Positions 57,432 to 64,000 of a stretch of DNA of 64,000 nt are shown here, piece by piece. The notes under the pieces are model-generated. The model worked only from the letters and a program-made list of their open reading frames with translations. It did no database searches and was not told where the DNA came from. Source of the stretch: Massilia soli (GTDB taxonomy: Bacteria; Pseudomonadota; Gammaproteobacteria; Burkholderiales; Burkholderiaceae_D); the NCBI RefSeq assembly GCF_016809835.1, contig NZ_JAFBIL020000001.1, positions 558,001 through 622,000 of the forward strand, in the 5' to 3' direction. The position numbers were made by a program, and so were the translations under genes. Each line of letters starts with the position of its first letter. The first letter of the stretch is position 1.

Positions 57432-58301
57432 ATGCATCACTCGAAGGTACGCCTTTTGCCCTTTGGCCTGGCAGCCGCCGCCCTTGCCATCAGCGCGGGC
57501 GCGCACGCAGCCGACTGGAGCGACACCTCGATCAGTTGGCGATACGGCACCAGGTTCGCCGAGCCGTTCAACCCGCAGCACGTCAAGAAGCACATTTTCG
57601 CCCTGACCCATGCCAGCGGCTACAAATACGGCAGCAACTTCGTCAACGTCGACCTGCTGCAATCGGACGACACCGACCCGGGTTCGCTGACCCAGACCGA
57701 TGGCGCGCAGGAAGCCTACGTGGTCTACCGCCATACCCTCGACTTCGGCAAGCTGCGCGGCAGCGACATCAAGTTCGGCAAGGTACGCGGCGCCGGCGCC
57801 ACCATTGGTTTCGACTGGAACACCAAGAACGACGTCGGCTACAACTCGCGCAAGCGCATGCTGGTGGCCGGGCCAACGTTGATGTGGGACGTGCCCGGCT
57901 TCCTGAACACCAGCATCCTGGCTATGCATGAAAGTAATGCACCGAGCGGGGCATTTCCACCGATTTCGGGCGTCAAAGGCCGTTATACCTACGATGTGCA
58001 TCCGATGTTGAATGCGGTGTGGGGCATTCCGCTGGGCGAGCGCGTGTCGTTCGAAGGCTACCTGAACTGGATCGCGTCCAAGGGCAAGGATGAAGTCGGC
58101 CGCGATACCGGCGTCGAGACCAACATCGACATGCAGATCATGTACGACATCGGCACCACGATGGGCTATGCCAAGAACAAGTTCCGCGTTGGTATCGAGT
58201 ATCAGTACTGGCGCAACAAGTTTGGCAACACCGGCGCGACCACAGGGGGTGTCGGGCATATTGCCAGGACGCCGATGGTGCGCGCCGAGTATCACTTCTA
58301 G
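57432..58301 (+). CDS. Tsx-like outer-membrane channel
   Basis: A 289-aa exported barrel protein: signal peptide ending GAHA, then SISWRYGTRFAEPFNP, a run of amphipathic strands with many aromatic residues, and a terminal RAEYHF. The opening residues and length match the nucleoside-specific channel Tsx/OmpK family; the transported compound cannot be read. Start ATG at 57432 with CTGGAGTC upstream. A divergent 225-bp region separates it from the nitronate monooxygenase. Confidence 0.75.
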   Translation: MHHSKVRLLPFGLAAAALAISAGAHAADWSDTSISWRYGTRFAEPFNPQHVKKHIFALTHASGYKYGSNFVNVDLLQSDDTDPGSLTQTDGAQEAYVVYRHTLDFGKLRGSDIKFGKVRGAGATIGFDWNTKNDVGYNSRKRMLVAGPTLMWDVPGFLNTSILAMHESNAPSGAFPPISGVKGRYTYDVHPMLNAVWGIPLGERVSFEGYLNWIASKGKDEVGRDTGVETNIDMQIMYDIGTTMGYAKNKFRVGIEYQYWRNKFGNTGATTGGVGHIARTPMVRAEYHF

Positions 58302-58346
58302 CACAACTGTCCGCCCTGGCGGGGGCGGATACGCTGGCGGCCGGGC

Positions 58347-59273
58347 TTAAAACTCCCGGTTCACCAGGTACCCGTCTTCGCGCTTCGCGGCCCCTGCCCT
58401 GACCAGCGAGTGCACGGTCCACTCGGCCATCTGGCTGGCCGGCCAGCCGAAATACCGCTTCGCCGTCGACACCAGCAGCGGCACCGTCTCGAACATCGTC
58501 CACACTTCGTCCAGCGCGATGCGCTGGCGCGACAGCAGCAGGAACTTGAGCAGCACCTTCACCGCGTTCTCGCCATTCCGCTTCGGGTCGGCCTCCAGGA
58601 AATCGACCCGCTTGAGCGCCCGCTGCACCGCGCCTTTGGCGTCGGCGAAAGCCGGCCCGTGCCCCGGTATCACCAGCCGCACGTCGAGGCTGTCGATCAG
58701 CTCGAGCGTCGCGCGCGCTTCGATGAAGCCCGACTCGCCATCGAGTTCCGGGAAGATCACGCCAAAGCCGTTGAACCAGAGCGCGTCGGCCGAGATCAGG
58801 ATGCGCTCCCGCTCGCAGTACAAAATCACCGAATGGGGATCGTGCCCCGGCGCGCCAAGCACCTGCCACGGCATATCGCCAAGCACCAGCTGGTCGCCAG
58901 GCGACAGCAGCTCGTCATGCGTAAAGCGCTGGCATTGCTGCCCCGTGGCCTTGAAACTGAGCGCGTCCTCATCCCATGCGCCGACTTTTGCCGCTTCCGC
59001 GACAGGAATGGCGATGCGGCTGCCGTAATGGGCCTGCAGGGCCGCATTGCCGCCGCAGTGGTCCGAGTGCAGGTGCGTGTTGAGGATGCGGTCCAAACGG
59101 CGCCCGCCAAGTTCGTGCTGCACCAGCGCCAGCGTTTGCGGCACGTGGGTCAGGTAGCCGGTATCGACCAGCGCGGTGTCGTCGCGCCCGATAAACAGGA
59201 CATTGTTCGAGGACAGCCAGCCGCGCTCGAGAATCCGCATCGAGGCGGGAATTGATATGGCGTTGTCGGTCAT
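58347..59273 (-). CDS. MBL-fold metallo-hydrolase
   Basis: A 308-aa metallo-beta-lactamase-fold hydrolase: zinc ligands His67, His69, Asp71 and His72 in THLHSDHCGG, then GAPGHDPHS and PGHGPAFADA for the remaining His ligands. The C-terminal 60-residue extension (winged-helix-like) resembles members acting on thioesters or as glyoxalase-II-like enzymes. Substrate unknown. Its ATGA overlaps the stop of the next gene downstream, so the two are coupled. Confidence 0.88.
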   Translation of the reverse strand: MTDNAISIPASMRILERGWLSSNNVLFIGRDDTALVDTGYLTHVPQTLALVQHELGGRRLDRILNTHLHSDHCGGNAALQAHYGSRIAIPVAEAAKVGAWDEDALSFKATGQQCQRFTHDELLSPGDQLVLGDMPWQVLGAPGHDPHSVILYCERERILISADALWFNGFGVIFPELDGESGFIEARATLELIDSLDVRLVIPGHGPAFADAKGAVQRALKRVDFLEADPKRNGENAVKVLLKFLLLSRQRIALDEVWTMFETVPLLVSTAKRYFGWPASQMAEWTVHSLVRAGAAKREDGYLVNREF

Positions 59274-59713
59274 CGTTTCATCTGGAATGCGAGCGCGATT
59301 TTTGCGAATTCAATCAGGATTTCGCGCGATCCGCCATTAAAAGTGGTGAACGAGTTGCCGGTCCTGATCACCATCCTTGGCGGGAACAGCCAGGACAGGT
59401 AGGGAATGCCGATCATCTTGGCGCCGCGCACGTCGCGCCATTCGACCTTTTTGTCGTACATCCAGGTCTGGCGGATGCCTTCGGCGTCGATGGTGGTGCG
59501 CGCGCGCAGGAACCAGTAATAGCTGATCAGCAGCATGAAGGCCGAGAAGGCGAGCAGCAGTTTGACGCCGGCGCCGAATTGCAGCAGCGGGAAGCGCATC
59601 ACAACGCTGGCGGAGTAACCGACCAGGATGACGGTGAGTAGGGTGGCGAATAGCTTGAAACCGGTGCCGTAGGCGGGACCGGTGACAGTCTTTTCTGGTT
59701 TATAGAAGTTCAT
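59270..59713 (-). CDS. Hypothetical membrane protein with PH-like domain, 147 aa
   Basis: Two transmembrane stretches (about 18-40 and 48-66) are followed by a soluble domain with ARTTIDAEGIRQTWMY and VEWRDVRGAKM, the strand pattern of bacterial PH-like (DUF304/YdbS) domains. That relationship is a weak pattern match. It is translated between the DUF1289 gene (3-nt gap upstream) and MBL hydrolase (overlap), so the three form one operon. Confidence 0.65.
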   Translation of the reverse strand: MNFYKPEKTVTGPAYGTGFKLFATLLTVILVGYSASVVMRFPLLQFGAGVKLLLAFSAFMLLISYYWFLRARTTIDAEGIRQTWMYDKKVEWRDVRGAKMIGIPYLSWLFPPRMVIRTGNSFTTFNGGSREILIEFAKIALAFQMKR

Positions 59714-59716
59714 GGC

Positions 59717-59908
59717 TTAGTCGAATTGAATGCCTTGCTCGCGGCGGCGGATTTCCATCCACACCGCGCGCTTGTAATCGTCGCTGGCCTGGCTCCAGTT
59801 GACGATTTCGTCGAGCGTGCGCATGCAGCCGCGGCACAGGCCGTCCGGCGCCATCTCGCACAGGTTGATGCAAGGCGATGGCACCGGGGTTTGCAGTTCG
59901 CCGCTCAC
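59717..59908 (-). CDS. DUF1289 family protein
   Basis: A 63-aa protein with four cysteines (13, 17, 25 and 28) in the pattern SPCINLCEM ... GLCRGC, a likely small zinc- or iron-binding domain. GTG start at 59908. First gene of the three-gene minus-strand set ending in the MBL hydrolase. Function unknown; the family often neighbours metal or redox genes. Confidence 0.85.
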   Translation of the reverse strand: MSGELQTPVPSPCINLCEMAPDGLCRGCMRTLDEIVNWSQASDDYKRAVWMEIRRREQGIQFD

Positions 59909-60304
59909 AAGCCACCCGCAGACGCGCTCAGCAGCGCTTTGCTGCGACGCATCATTTTTTGTCGGTTACGCGCAACTTGCGTGGTTGTGGGAGTAGTCCC
60001 ACACGCGCGATCATTTGCGTCTGTACGCCCCTGAGGAGCGCCGAAGTTAAGGGGGAAGCCGATCATTATTCTCAATTTCCTTTTCAAACGGAACAGCCAC
60101 AGCGAGCAAAAAAGCGGTAAGGTGGCATCAGTGCGGCACCGCAGCATTTTTTGCCCGGTGTTGCTTATGTCAAACGCAACGTCGCGTTCCTTTTTGTTTT
60201 GTTTGCCCAGCTAGCGAAACCGCCATTATCGCACCGCAGCGAAATGCAGTTGACGCTGAGATCGCAATGGGTAGACTGAAGAAGCACGCCACCGAGGACC
60301 ACTC
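59909..60304. other. 395-bp divergent intergenic region with three hairpins
   Basis: Between the DUF1289 operon and the esterase gene. Seen: hairpin GTGGGA-GTAG-TCCCAC at 59986-60001; a small hairpin TGCG-GCAC-CGCA near 60133-60144 followed by a T6 run; and hairpin AACGC-N6-GCGTT at 60173-60188 followed by a T-rich stretch to 60200. No convincing ORF. The T-rich ends look like terminators with no known upstream gene, so a small RNA is possible. A promoter for the esterase lies at 60250-60277. Confidence 0.45.
60250..60277 (+). promoter_or_regulatory. Candidate sigma-70 promoter of the esterase gene
   Basis: TTGACG (60250-60255), 16-bp spacer and TAGACT (60272-60277) lie 28 bp before the ATG at 60305. 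The match is reasonable (five of six and four of six consensus bases). Confidence 0.5.
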
Positions 60305-61372
60305 ATGAATCTCAATCCGAAGCTGATCGCGCAAATGCGCGCGGCAACCAAGAACCTGATGGGCAATTCGCCATCGGCTGCCACCAAGAAAATCCAGGAC
60401 GCGCTGCGCAACCTGCCAAGCGCGCCGATGGGCAAGCACATGCCGCAGACCCCGGCCAGCGTGCAAAACCTGCTCGACCAGCTGATTCCAGGCGTCATGT
60501 CCGGCATCGACCCGGCCAAGCCGGCCAGCGCGCCGCTGCCAGGGCAGTTTGTCGATGGCAGCTATACCAATGCTGCGGGCACGCGCGCGTACAAGCTTTA
60601 CATCCCAAGCACCTACAACGGCACGCCGGTGCCGCTGGTCGTGATGTTGCACGGCTGCACACAGCACCCGGACGACTTCGCCGCCGGTACGCGCATGAAC
60701 GAGCTGGCCGAGGAACTGAACTGCCTGGTGGTCTACCCAGCGCAGTCGCAGCAGGCCAATTCGTCGCGCTGCTGGAACTGGTTCAACGCGCTCGACCAGC
60801 AACGCGACCAGGGTGAGCCGTCGATTATCGCCGGCATCACGCGCACCATCATGGCCAGCCATGCGGTCGTCGGTAGCCAGGTCTATGTAGCGGGCTTGTC
60901 CGCAGGCGGCGCGATGGCGACCATCATGGGCACGCTGTACCCTGAGCTGTATGCGGCGGTCGGCGTCCACTCCGGCCTGCCGTTCGCGTCAGCGAACGAC
61001 CTGCAATCGGCGCTGGCGGCGATGCGCGGCGATTTCAAGCGTCCGGATATCGAAACCCGCGGCGTGCCGATCATCGTGTTCCATGGCGATAAGGACCACA
61101 CGGTGCACCCTGCCAATGGCGACGAGCTGATCAAGCGTGGCGCGCGCCACCTGCAAGGCCAGCCGGTCACCGAGCCGGGCAGCGTGCCGAATGGCCACAA
61201 GTACACGCGCATCGTCCATCACTCGGAGGCAGGCAAGCCGCATGCCGAGCAATGGCTGATCCACGGTGCGGGACATGCCTGGTCGGGCGGGCATGCGAGC
61301 GGCAGTTACACGGACAGCAAGGGTCCGGATGCCAGCCGTGAAATGATGCGCTTCTTCCAGACCAGCCGCTAA
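60305..61372 (+). CDS. PHB depolymerase-family esterase
   Basis: A 355-aa alpha/beta-hydrolase of the Esterase_PHB group. Lipase box GLSAGG with nucleophile Ser199; VVMLHGCTQHPDDFAAGTRM forms the oxyanion region, and the acid and His are in FHGDKDHTVHP and HGAGHAWSGG. There is no obvious signal peptide and an 80-residue polar N-terminus precedes the domain; intracellular or secretion-independent activity is possible. Substrates in the group include PHB oligomers and feruloyl esters. Confidence 0.82.
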   Translation: MNLNPKLIAQMRAATKNLMGNSPSAATKKIQDALRNLPSAPMGKHMPQTPASVQNLLDQLIPGVMSGIDPAKPASAPLPGQFVDGSYTNAAGTRAYKLYIPSTYNGTPVPLVVMLHGCTQHPDDFAAGTRMNELAEELNCLVVYPAQSQQANSSRCWNWFNALDQQRDQGEPSIIAGITRTIMASHAVVGSQVYVAGLSAGGAMATIMGTLYPELYAAVGVHSGLPFASANDLQSALAAMRGDFKRPDIETRGVPIIVFHGDKDHTVHPANGDELIKRGARHLQGQPVTEPGSVPNGHKYTRIVHHSEAGKPHAEQWLIHGAGHAWSGGHASGSYTDSKGPDASREMMRFFQTSR

Positions 61373-61641
61373 GGCGCGGCGACGGCGCGCTCGAAGTACC
61401 ACTTCATGCCGAGCACGCCGGACGCCAGCATCAGGGTCAGCGCGTTGGCGATCACGACCGGCCACGACGAGATCGCCAGCCCGTAGAGCGTCCACATCAC
61501 GACGCCGACGATGAAGATCAGGTACATGCCGGTGGAAATGCCGGGCGCGCCGCGCTGGCGCCATACCATCAGCACTTGCGGGACGAAGGCGCTGGTAGTG
61601 CAGGCCGCGGCGATGTAGCCAAGCTGGTTGATATCCAAGAA
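61369..61641 (-). CDS. SemiSWEET-type PQ-loop sugar transporter
   Basis: A 90-aa protein with three transmembrane helices and the PQ motif SAFVPQVLMVWRQRG, followed by ISTGMYLIFIVGV, the single repeat unit of bacterial SemiSWEETs, which form dimeric sugar channels. ATG 61641 is preferred to the TTG at 61662. Its stop overlaps that of the esterase by 4 nt (convergent). Confidence 0.88.
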   Translation of the reverse strand, partial: FLDINQLGYIAAACTTSAFVPQVLMVWRQRGAPGISTGMYLIFIVGVVMWTLYGLAISSWPVVIANALTLMLASGVLGMKWYFERAVAAP

Positions 61642-61682
61642 CATCCGATACTTCCGAAACAAAACAGGTGCGGCATTATATT

Positions 61683-62114
61683 TCAGCTGGGTAGGAAATC
61701 GGGCGCGAGGATCTGCGGGATTGTCCAGGGACAGGTGTCAGGAAACTCTTCCAGACCCGTTTGCTCAGAGGCGAGGCGCACCGCATCGTTGAATGCGTCG
61801 GACAGCCATTCTTCATCGTCGAGCAATGGCCGCAGGCTGGGCATCTTGGCAAGCCTGCGCTCGATCGCTAAGCGTTGGTCACGCACTGTGCGTTGCCAGC
61901 TCTGGCTGCGGTGCGTTGGCTGGAACTGCCATTTCAGCGAATGGCAGATCAGGACGGCAAAACGGCTGGTGAGTTCACGATGTTCGCTTTTGGCCACGTC
62001 CTCGATCTCGTCAGCAATGTTGAGCCGGTCAATCTGCTCAAGGCTGCCGCTGCGAAGCAAGGCGGCCTGTTCGTAAGCCCACGCGACGAGATCGCCATCG
62101 TAGAGTTTGCTCAT
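61683..62114 (-). CDS. DUF29 family protein
   Basis: A 143-aa helical protein starting MSKLYDGDLVAWAYEQAALL, the typical DUF29 opening, with IADEIEDVAKSEHREL in the middle. A second ATG at 62138 adds eight residues; 62114 has an AGGAG site seven bases upstream and is preferred. Function unknown; the family spreads in cyanobacteria and proteobacteria. It is 26 nt downstream of the Cys-rich gene. Confidence 0.85.
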   Translation of the reverse strand: MSKLYDGDLVAWAYEQAALLRSGSLEQIDRLNIADEIEDVAKSEHRELTSRFAVLICHSLKWQFQPTHRSQSWQRTVRDQRLAIERRLAKMPSLRPLLDDEEWLSDAFNDAVRLASEQTGLEEFPDTCPWTIPQILAPDFLPS

Positions 62115-62140
62115 GGCAGGCTCCTGCTCGGTGATCATGG

Positions 62141-62332
62141 TTAGATCCGGGAGAGTGGAACTGGTTCGGTGGCCGACGCGATATGCTGGCGCAGGCAGTC
62201 GGGGCACCAGCAGGCCGCCGCGGCACCCGGTACCGGCACCACCGGCGGCAACTCGGTGCACCAGCATGGCGCGTCCAGGCCATCGGCCATCGCACAGCCG
62301 AACTCGGTACCGCAACGTGTGCATATGCTCAT
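62141..62332 (-). CDS. Cysteine-rich CWC family protein
   Basis: A 63-aa protein with eight cysteines at positions 4, 7, 13, 23, 25, 41, 43 and 46: CTRCGTEFGC, PCWC, CWCPDC. This is the spacing of the small zinc-ribbon-like CWC family (Pfam Cys_rich_CWC). Function unknown. ATG at 62332; probably co-transcribed with the DUF29 gene. Confidence 0.85.
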   Translation of the reverse strand: MSICTRCGTEFGCAMADGLDAPCWCTELPPVVPVPGAAAACWCPDCLRQHIASATEPVPLSRI

Positions 62333-62468
62333 GTTAAATCCTCGATAACTGCCTCACAAACGCACCTTAGCCGAGCAGGACTTAAATTTCAACAAGATGG
62401 CCCTATAATGCCCACAAGACCTGCCCGGTTTGCCTGTAAAATCTCGCCAATTCTTTTTCGGACCCGCC

Positions 62469-63395
62469 ATGACCGCTCCTTTGCCTAATCTGAATCTTGA
62501 CCAGCACAATGACCTGACCTCGGTGTCCCCGCAGATCAAGGCACAGATCCTGGCTGAGGCCCTGCCGTACATCCGTAACTTCCACGGCAAAACCATCGTC
62601 ATCAAATACGGCGGCAACGCCATGACCGACGAGCGCCTGAAGCACGGCTTCGCACGCGACGTGATCCTGCTCAAGCTGGTCGGCATGAACCCGGTGGTTG
62701 TCCATGGCGGCGGGCCGCAGATCGACAATGCACTGAAGAAGATCGGCAAACAAGGCACGTTCGTCCAGGGCATGCGCATCACCGACGAAGAAACCATGGA
62801 AGTGGTGGAGTGGGTGCTGGGCGGCGAGGTCCAGCAGGATATCGTGATGCTGATTAATCACTACGGCGGCCAGGCTGTGGGCCTGACCGGCAAGGACGGC
62901 GGCCTGATCCGTGCGCGCAAGATGAGCATGCCTGACCGCGAAAAGCCGGGCGAGTTCCTGGACATCGGTTTCGTCGGCGAGATCGACGCGATCAACCCGG
63001 CCGTGGTCAAGGCACTGCAGGACGACGCCTTCATTCCGATCATTTCGCCGATCGGCTTCGGCCAGGATGGCCAGGCCTACAACATCAACGCCGACGTCGT
63101 CGCAGGCAAGATCGCGGAAATCCTGAAAGCGGAAAAGCTGATCATGATGACCAACATCGCCGGCGTGCAAGATAAAAAAGGCAACCTCGTGACCGACCTG
63201 TCGGCGCGCGAGATCGACGAGATGTTTGCCGACGGTACGATTTCGGGCGGCATGCTGCCTAAAATCTCCTCGGCACTCGACGCCGCCAAGTCGGGCGTGA
63301 ACACGGTGCACATCATCGATGGCCGCATCGAGCACTCTTTGTTGCTCGAAGTCTTGACCGAGCAGGCTTTCGGAACTATGATTCGGTCGCACTAA
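62469..63395 (+). CDS. argB: Acetylglutamate kinase
   Basis: Second step of arginine biosynthesis: phosphorylates N-acetylglutamate. From ATG 62469 the protein is 308 aa with the amino-acid-kinase motifs [33 protein letters not shown] and [11 protein letters not shown]. The upstream frame of 13 codons (to 62430) is not needed. No other arg gene is adjacent. Confidence 0.96.
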   Translation: MTAPLPNLNLDQHNDLTSVSPQIKAQILAEALPYIRNFHGKTIVIKYGGNAMTDERLKHGFARDVILLKLVGMNPVVVHGGGPQIDNALKKIGKQGTFVQGMRITDEETMEVVEWVLGGEVQQDIVMLINHYGGQAVGLTGKDGGLIRARKMSMPDREKPGEFLDIGFVGEIDAINPAVVKALQDDAFIPIISPIGFGQDGQAYNINADVVAGKIAEILKAEKLIMMTNIAGVQDKKGNLVTDLSAREIDEMFADGTISGGMLPKISSALDAAKSGVNTVHIIDGRIEHSLLLEVLTEQAFGTMIRSH

Positions 63396-63401
63396 AGATT
63401 T

Positions 63402-63421
63402 GTGGCGGGGTTCCCCGCCAC
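63402..63421 (+). terminator. Hairpin after argB
   Basis: GTGGCGGGG and CCCCGCCAC flank TT, 6 nt past the argB stop and 7 nt before the tRNA. There is no T run; it may be an RNA-processing stem or terminator between argB and the tRNA. Confidence 0.45.
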
Positions 63422-63427
63422 TCAGTC

Positions 63428-63502
<75 letters not shown>

Positions 63503-63510
63503 CTCCCCTC

Positions 63511-64000
63511 TCAGTACACCCGCTCCACCGCCATGCCGCGTGCGCGCAGCAGCACCGGTACGCTTGTCTTTCCGACCAGATGCAGCACCCCGACCGCCGC
63601 GACACTGTTGTTTTTCTGCTTGAGCAGCTGCGCCAGCTTGTCCGCCATCGTGACGTTACGCTGATTGAGCACCACTTCGCGCATGAAGCGTCCGCCGCTG
63701 GTCTGGTCTTCCTCGATCCGCTTGGCGATCGCATCGAGTCCCGCCTGGTTCGCCGTTTCCCAGGCCACTACCGCTTCGCGCGCCTCGGAAGCCAGCCTGC
63801 CCTGTTCGGACAGCAGTAGCGCCTCTTCCAGGAAGCGCAGCTGCTCGGCCTCGGACACCGAGCTGAACAAGGCAAGCTGGGCGCCGATCGTTTCCAGCTC
63901 CGTCACCGGCACGCCGCGCTCGCGCGCCAGGTCGGCCAGATGCAGGTCGACGGCCAGGTTGGGACGATAGCCCTGCGCACCGAATTCACCCAGTGTCAGC
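63511..64000 (-). CDS. TraB/GumN family protein, C-terminal part (cut by window edge)
   Basis: The minus strand from the right edge reads LTLGEFGAQGYRPNLAVD, then LHLADLARERG and VTELETIGAQLALF, ending GMAVERVY. The motifs GxDLHL and VTELET followed by VAAVGVLHLVG belong to the TraB/GumN (PF01963) group, a metallopeptidase-like Tiki-related fold. The GTG at 63912 is inside the domain, so the true start is beyond the window. Function unknown. Confidence 0.8.
   Translation of the reverse strand, partial: LTLGEFGAQGYRPNLAVDLHLADLARERGVPVTELETIGAQLALFSSVSEAEQLRFLEEALLLSEQGRLASEAREAVVAWETANQAGLDAIAKRIEEDQTSGGRFMREVVLNQRNVTMADKLAQLLKQKNNSVAAVGVLHLVGKTSVPVLLRARGMAVERVY

Overview
The window reads as chromosomal DNA from a betaproteobacterium of the order Burkholderiales, most likely Oxalobacteraceae and close to Massilia. 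The basis is very high GC content, long spurious antisense ORFs, phaA/phaB polyhydroxyalkanoate genes, a minCDE operon, a hemA-prfA-prmC neighbourhood, a PEP-CTERM protein, and dispersed palindromic repeats of the GTCGTTCCCGC type. This assignment is my inference from gene content; no database search was run. Gene density is high, mostly housekeeping and conserved accessory genes. I saw no prophage, plasmid functions, CRISPR array or classical insertion sequence. One REP-associated tyrosine transposase (RAYT) is present.

Layout. 1-5.7 kb: edge of a TonB-dependent receptor, an S41 carboxyl-terminal protease, and a minus-strand surface-polysaccharide operon (glycosyltransferase, flippase, ATP-grasp). 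6-9.2 kb: a FabH-like ketoacyl synthase facing fadH. 9.3-13.8 kb: a minus-strand run (GNAT, AAA ATPase, DSD1-type PLP enzyme, proline iminopeptidase, DUF2721, unknown gene). 13.9-15.9 kb: phaB and phaA. 16-18.1 kb: minCDE. 18.1-23.5 kb: a small membrane-associated protein, an orphan OmpR-type regulator preceded by a perfect palindrome, then hemA, prfA, dsbB and prmC. 23.6-28.6 kb: DUF885 peptidase, gshA, an acetylpolyamine/HDAC-like deacetylase and an ElaA-type GNAT. 28.6-33.9 kb: HAF-repeat PEP-CTERM protein, kup, rarD, DUF4126 and DinB proteins. 33.9-38.8 kb: a two-component pair with a DJ-1/PfpI protein, and ettA. 38.8-45.7 kb: RAYT, a small outer-membrane barrel, alkB, several small unknowns, mgtC-like and aminopeptidase P genes. 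45.9-55.5 kb: a Crp/Fnr regulator diverging from a long operon holding an acyl-CoA ligase, all five parts of a Liv-type ABC importer, a YjbR protein with a degenerate upstream copy of itself, and a PaaK-like ligase. 55.5-64 kb: hpt, a REP element, nitronate monooxygenase, a Tsx-like porin, an MBL hydrolase, a PHB-depolymerase-type esterase, SemiSWEET, DUF29, a Cys-rich CWC protein, argB, tRNA-Thr and the edge of a TraB/GumN gene.

The most coherent and least explained unit is 45.9-55.5 kb. A Crp/Fnr-family regulator and a perfect 18-bp palindrome face a single-direction series of genes that couples a branched-chain-amino-acid-type importer to two different adenylate-forming enzymes. I read it as an uptake-and-activation operon for an unidentified carboxylate. 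Carbon storage is a second theme: phaA/phaB make 3-hydroxybutyryl-CoA and an esterase of the PHB-depolymerase family lies at 60.3 kb, but phaC is not in the window.
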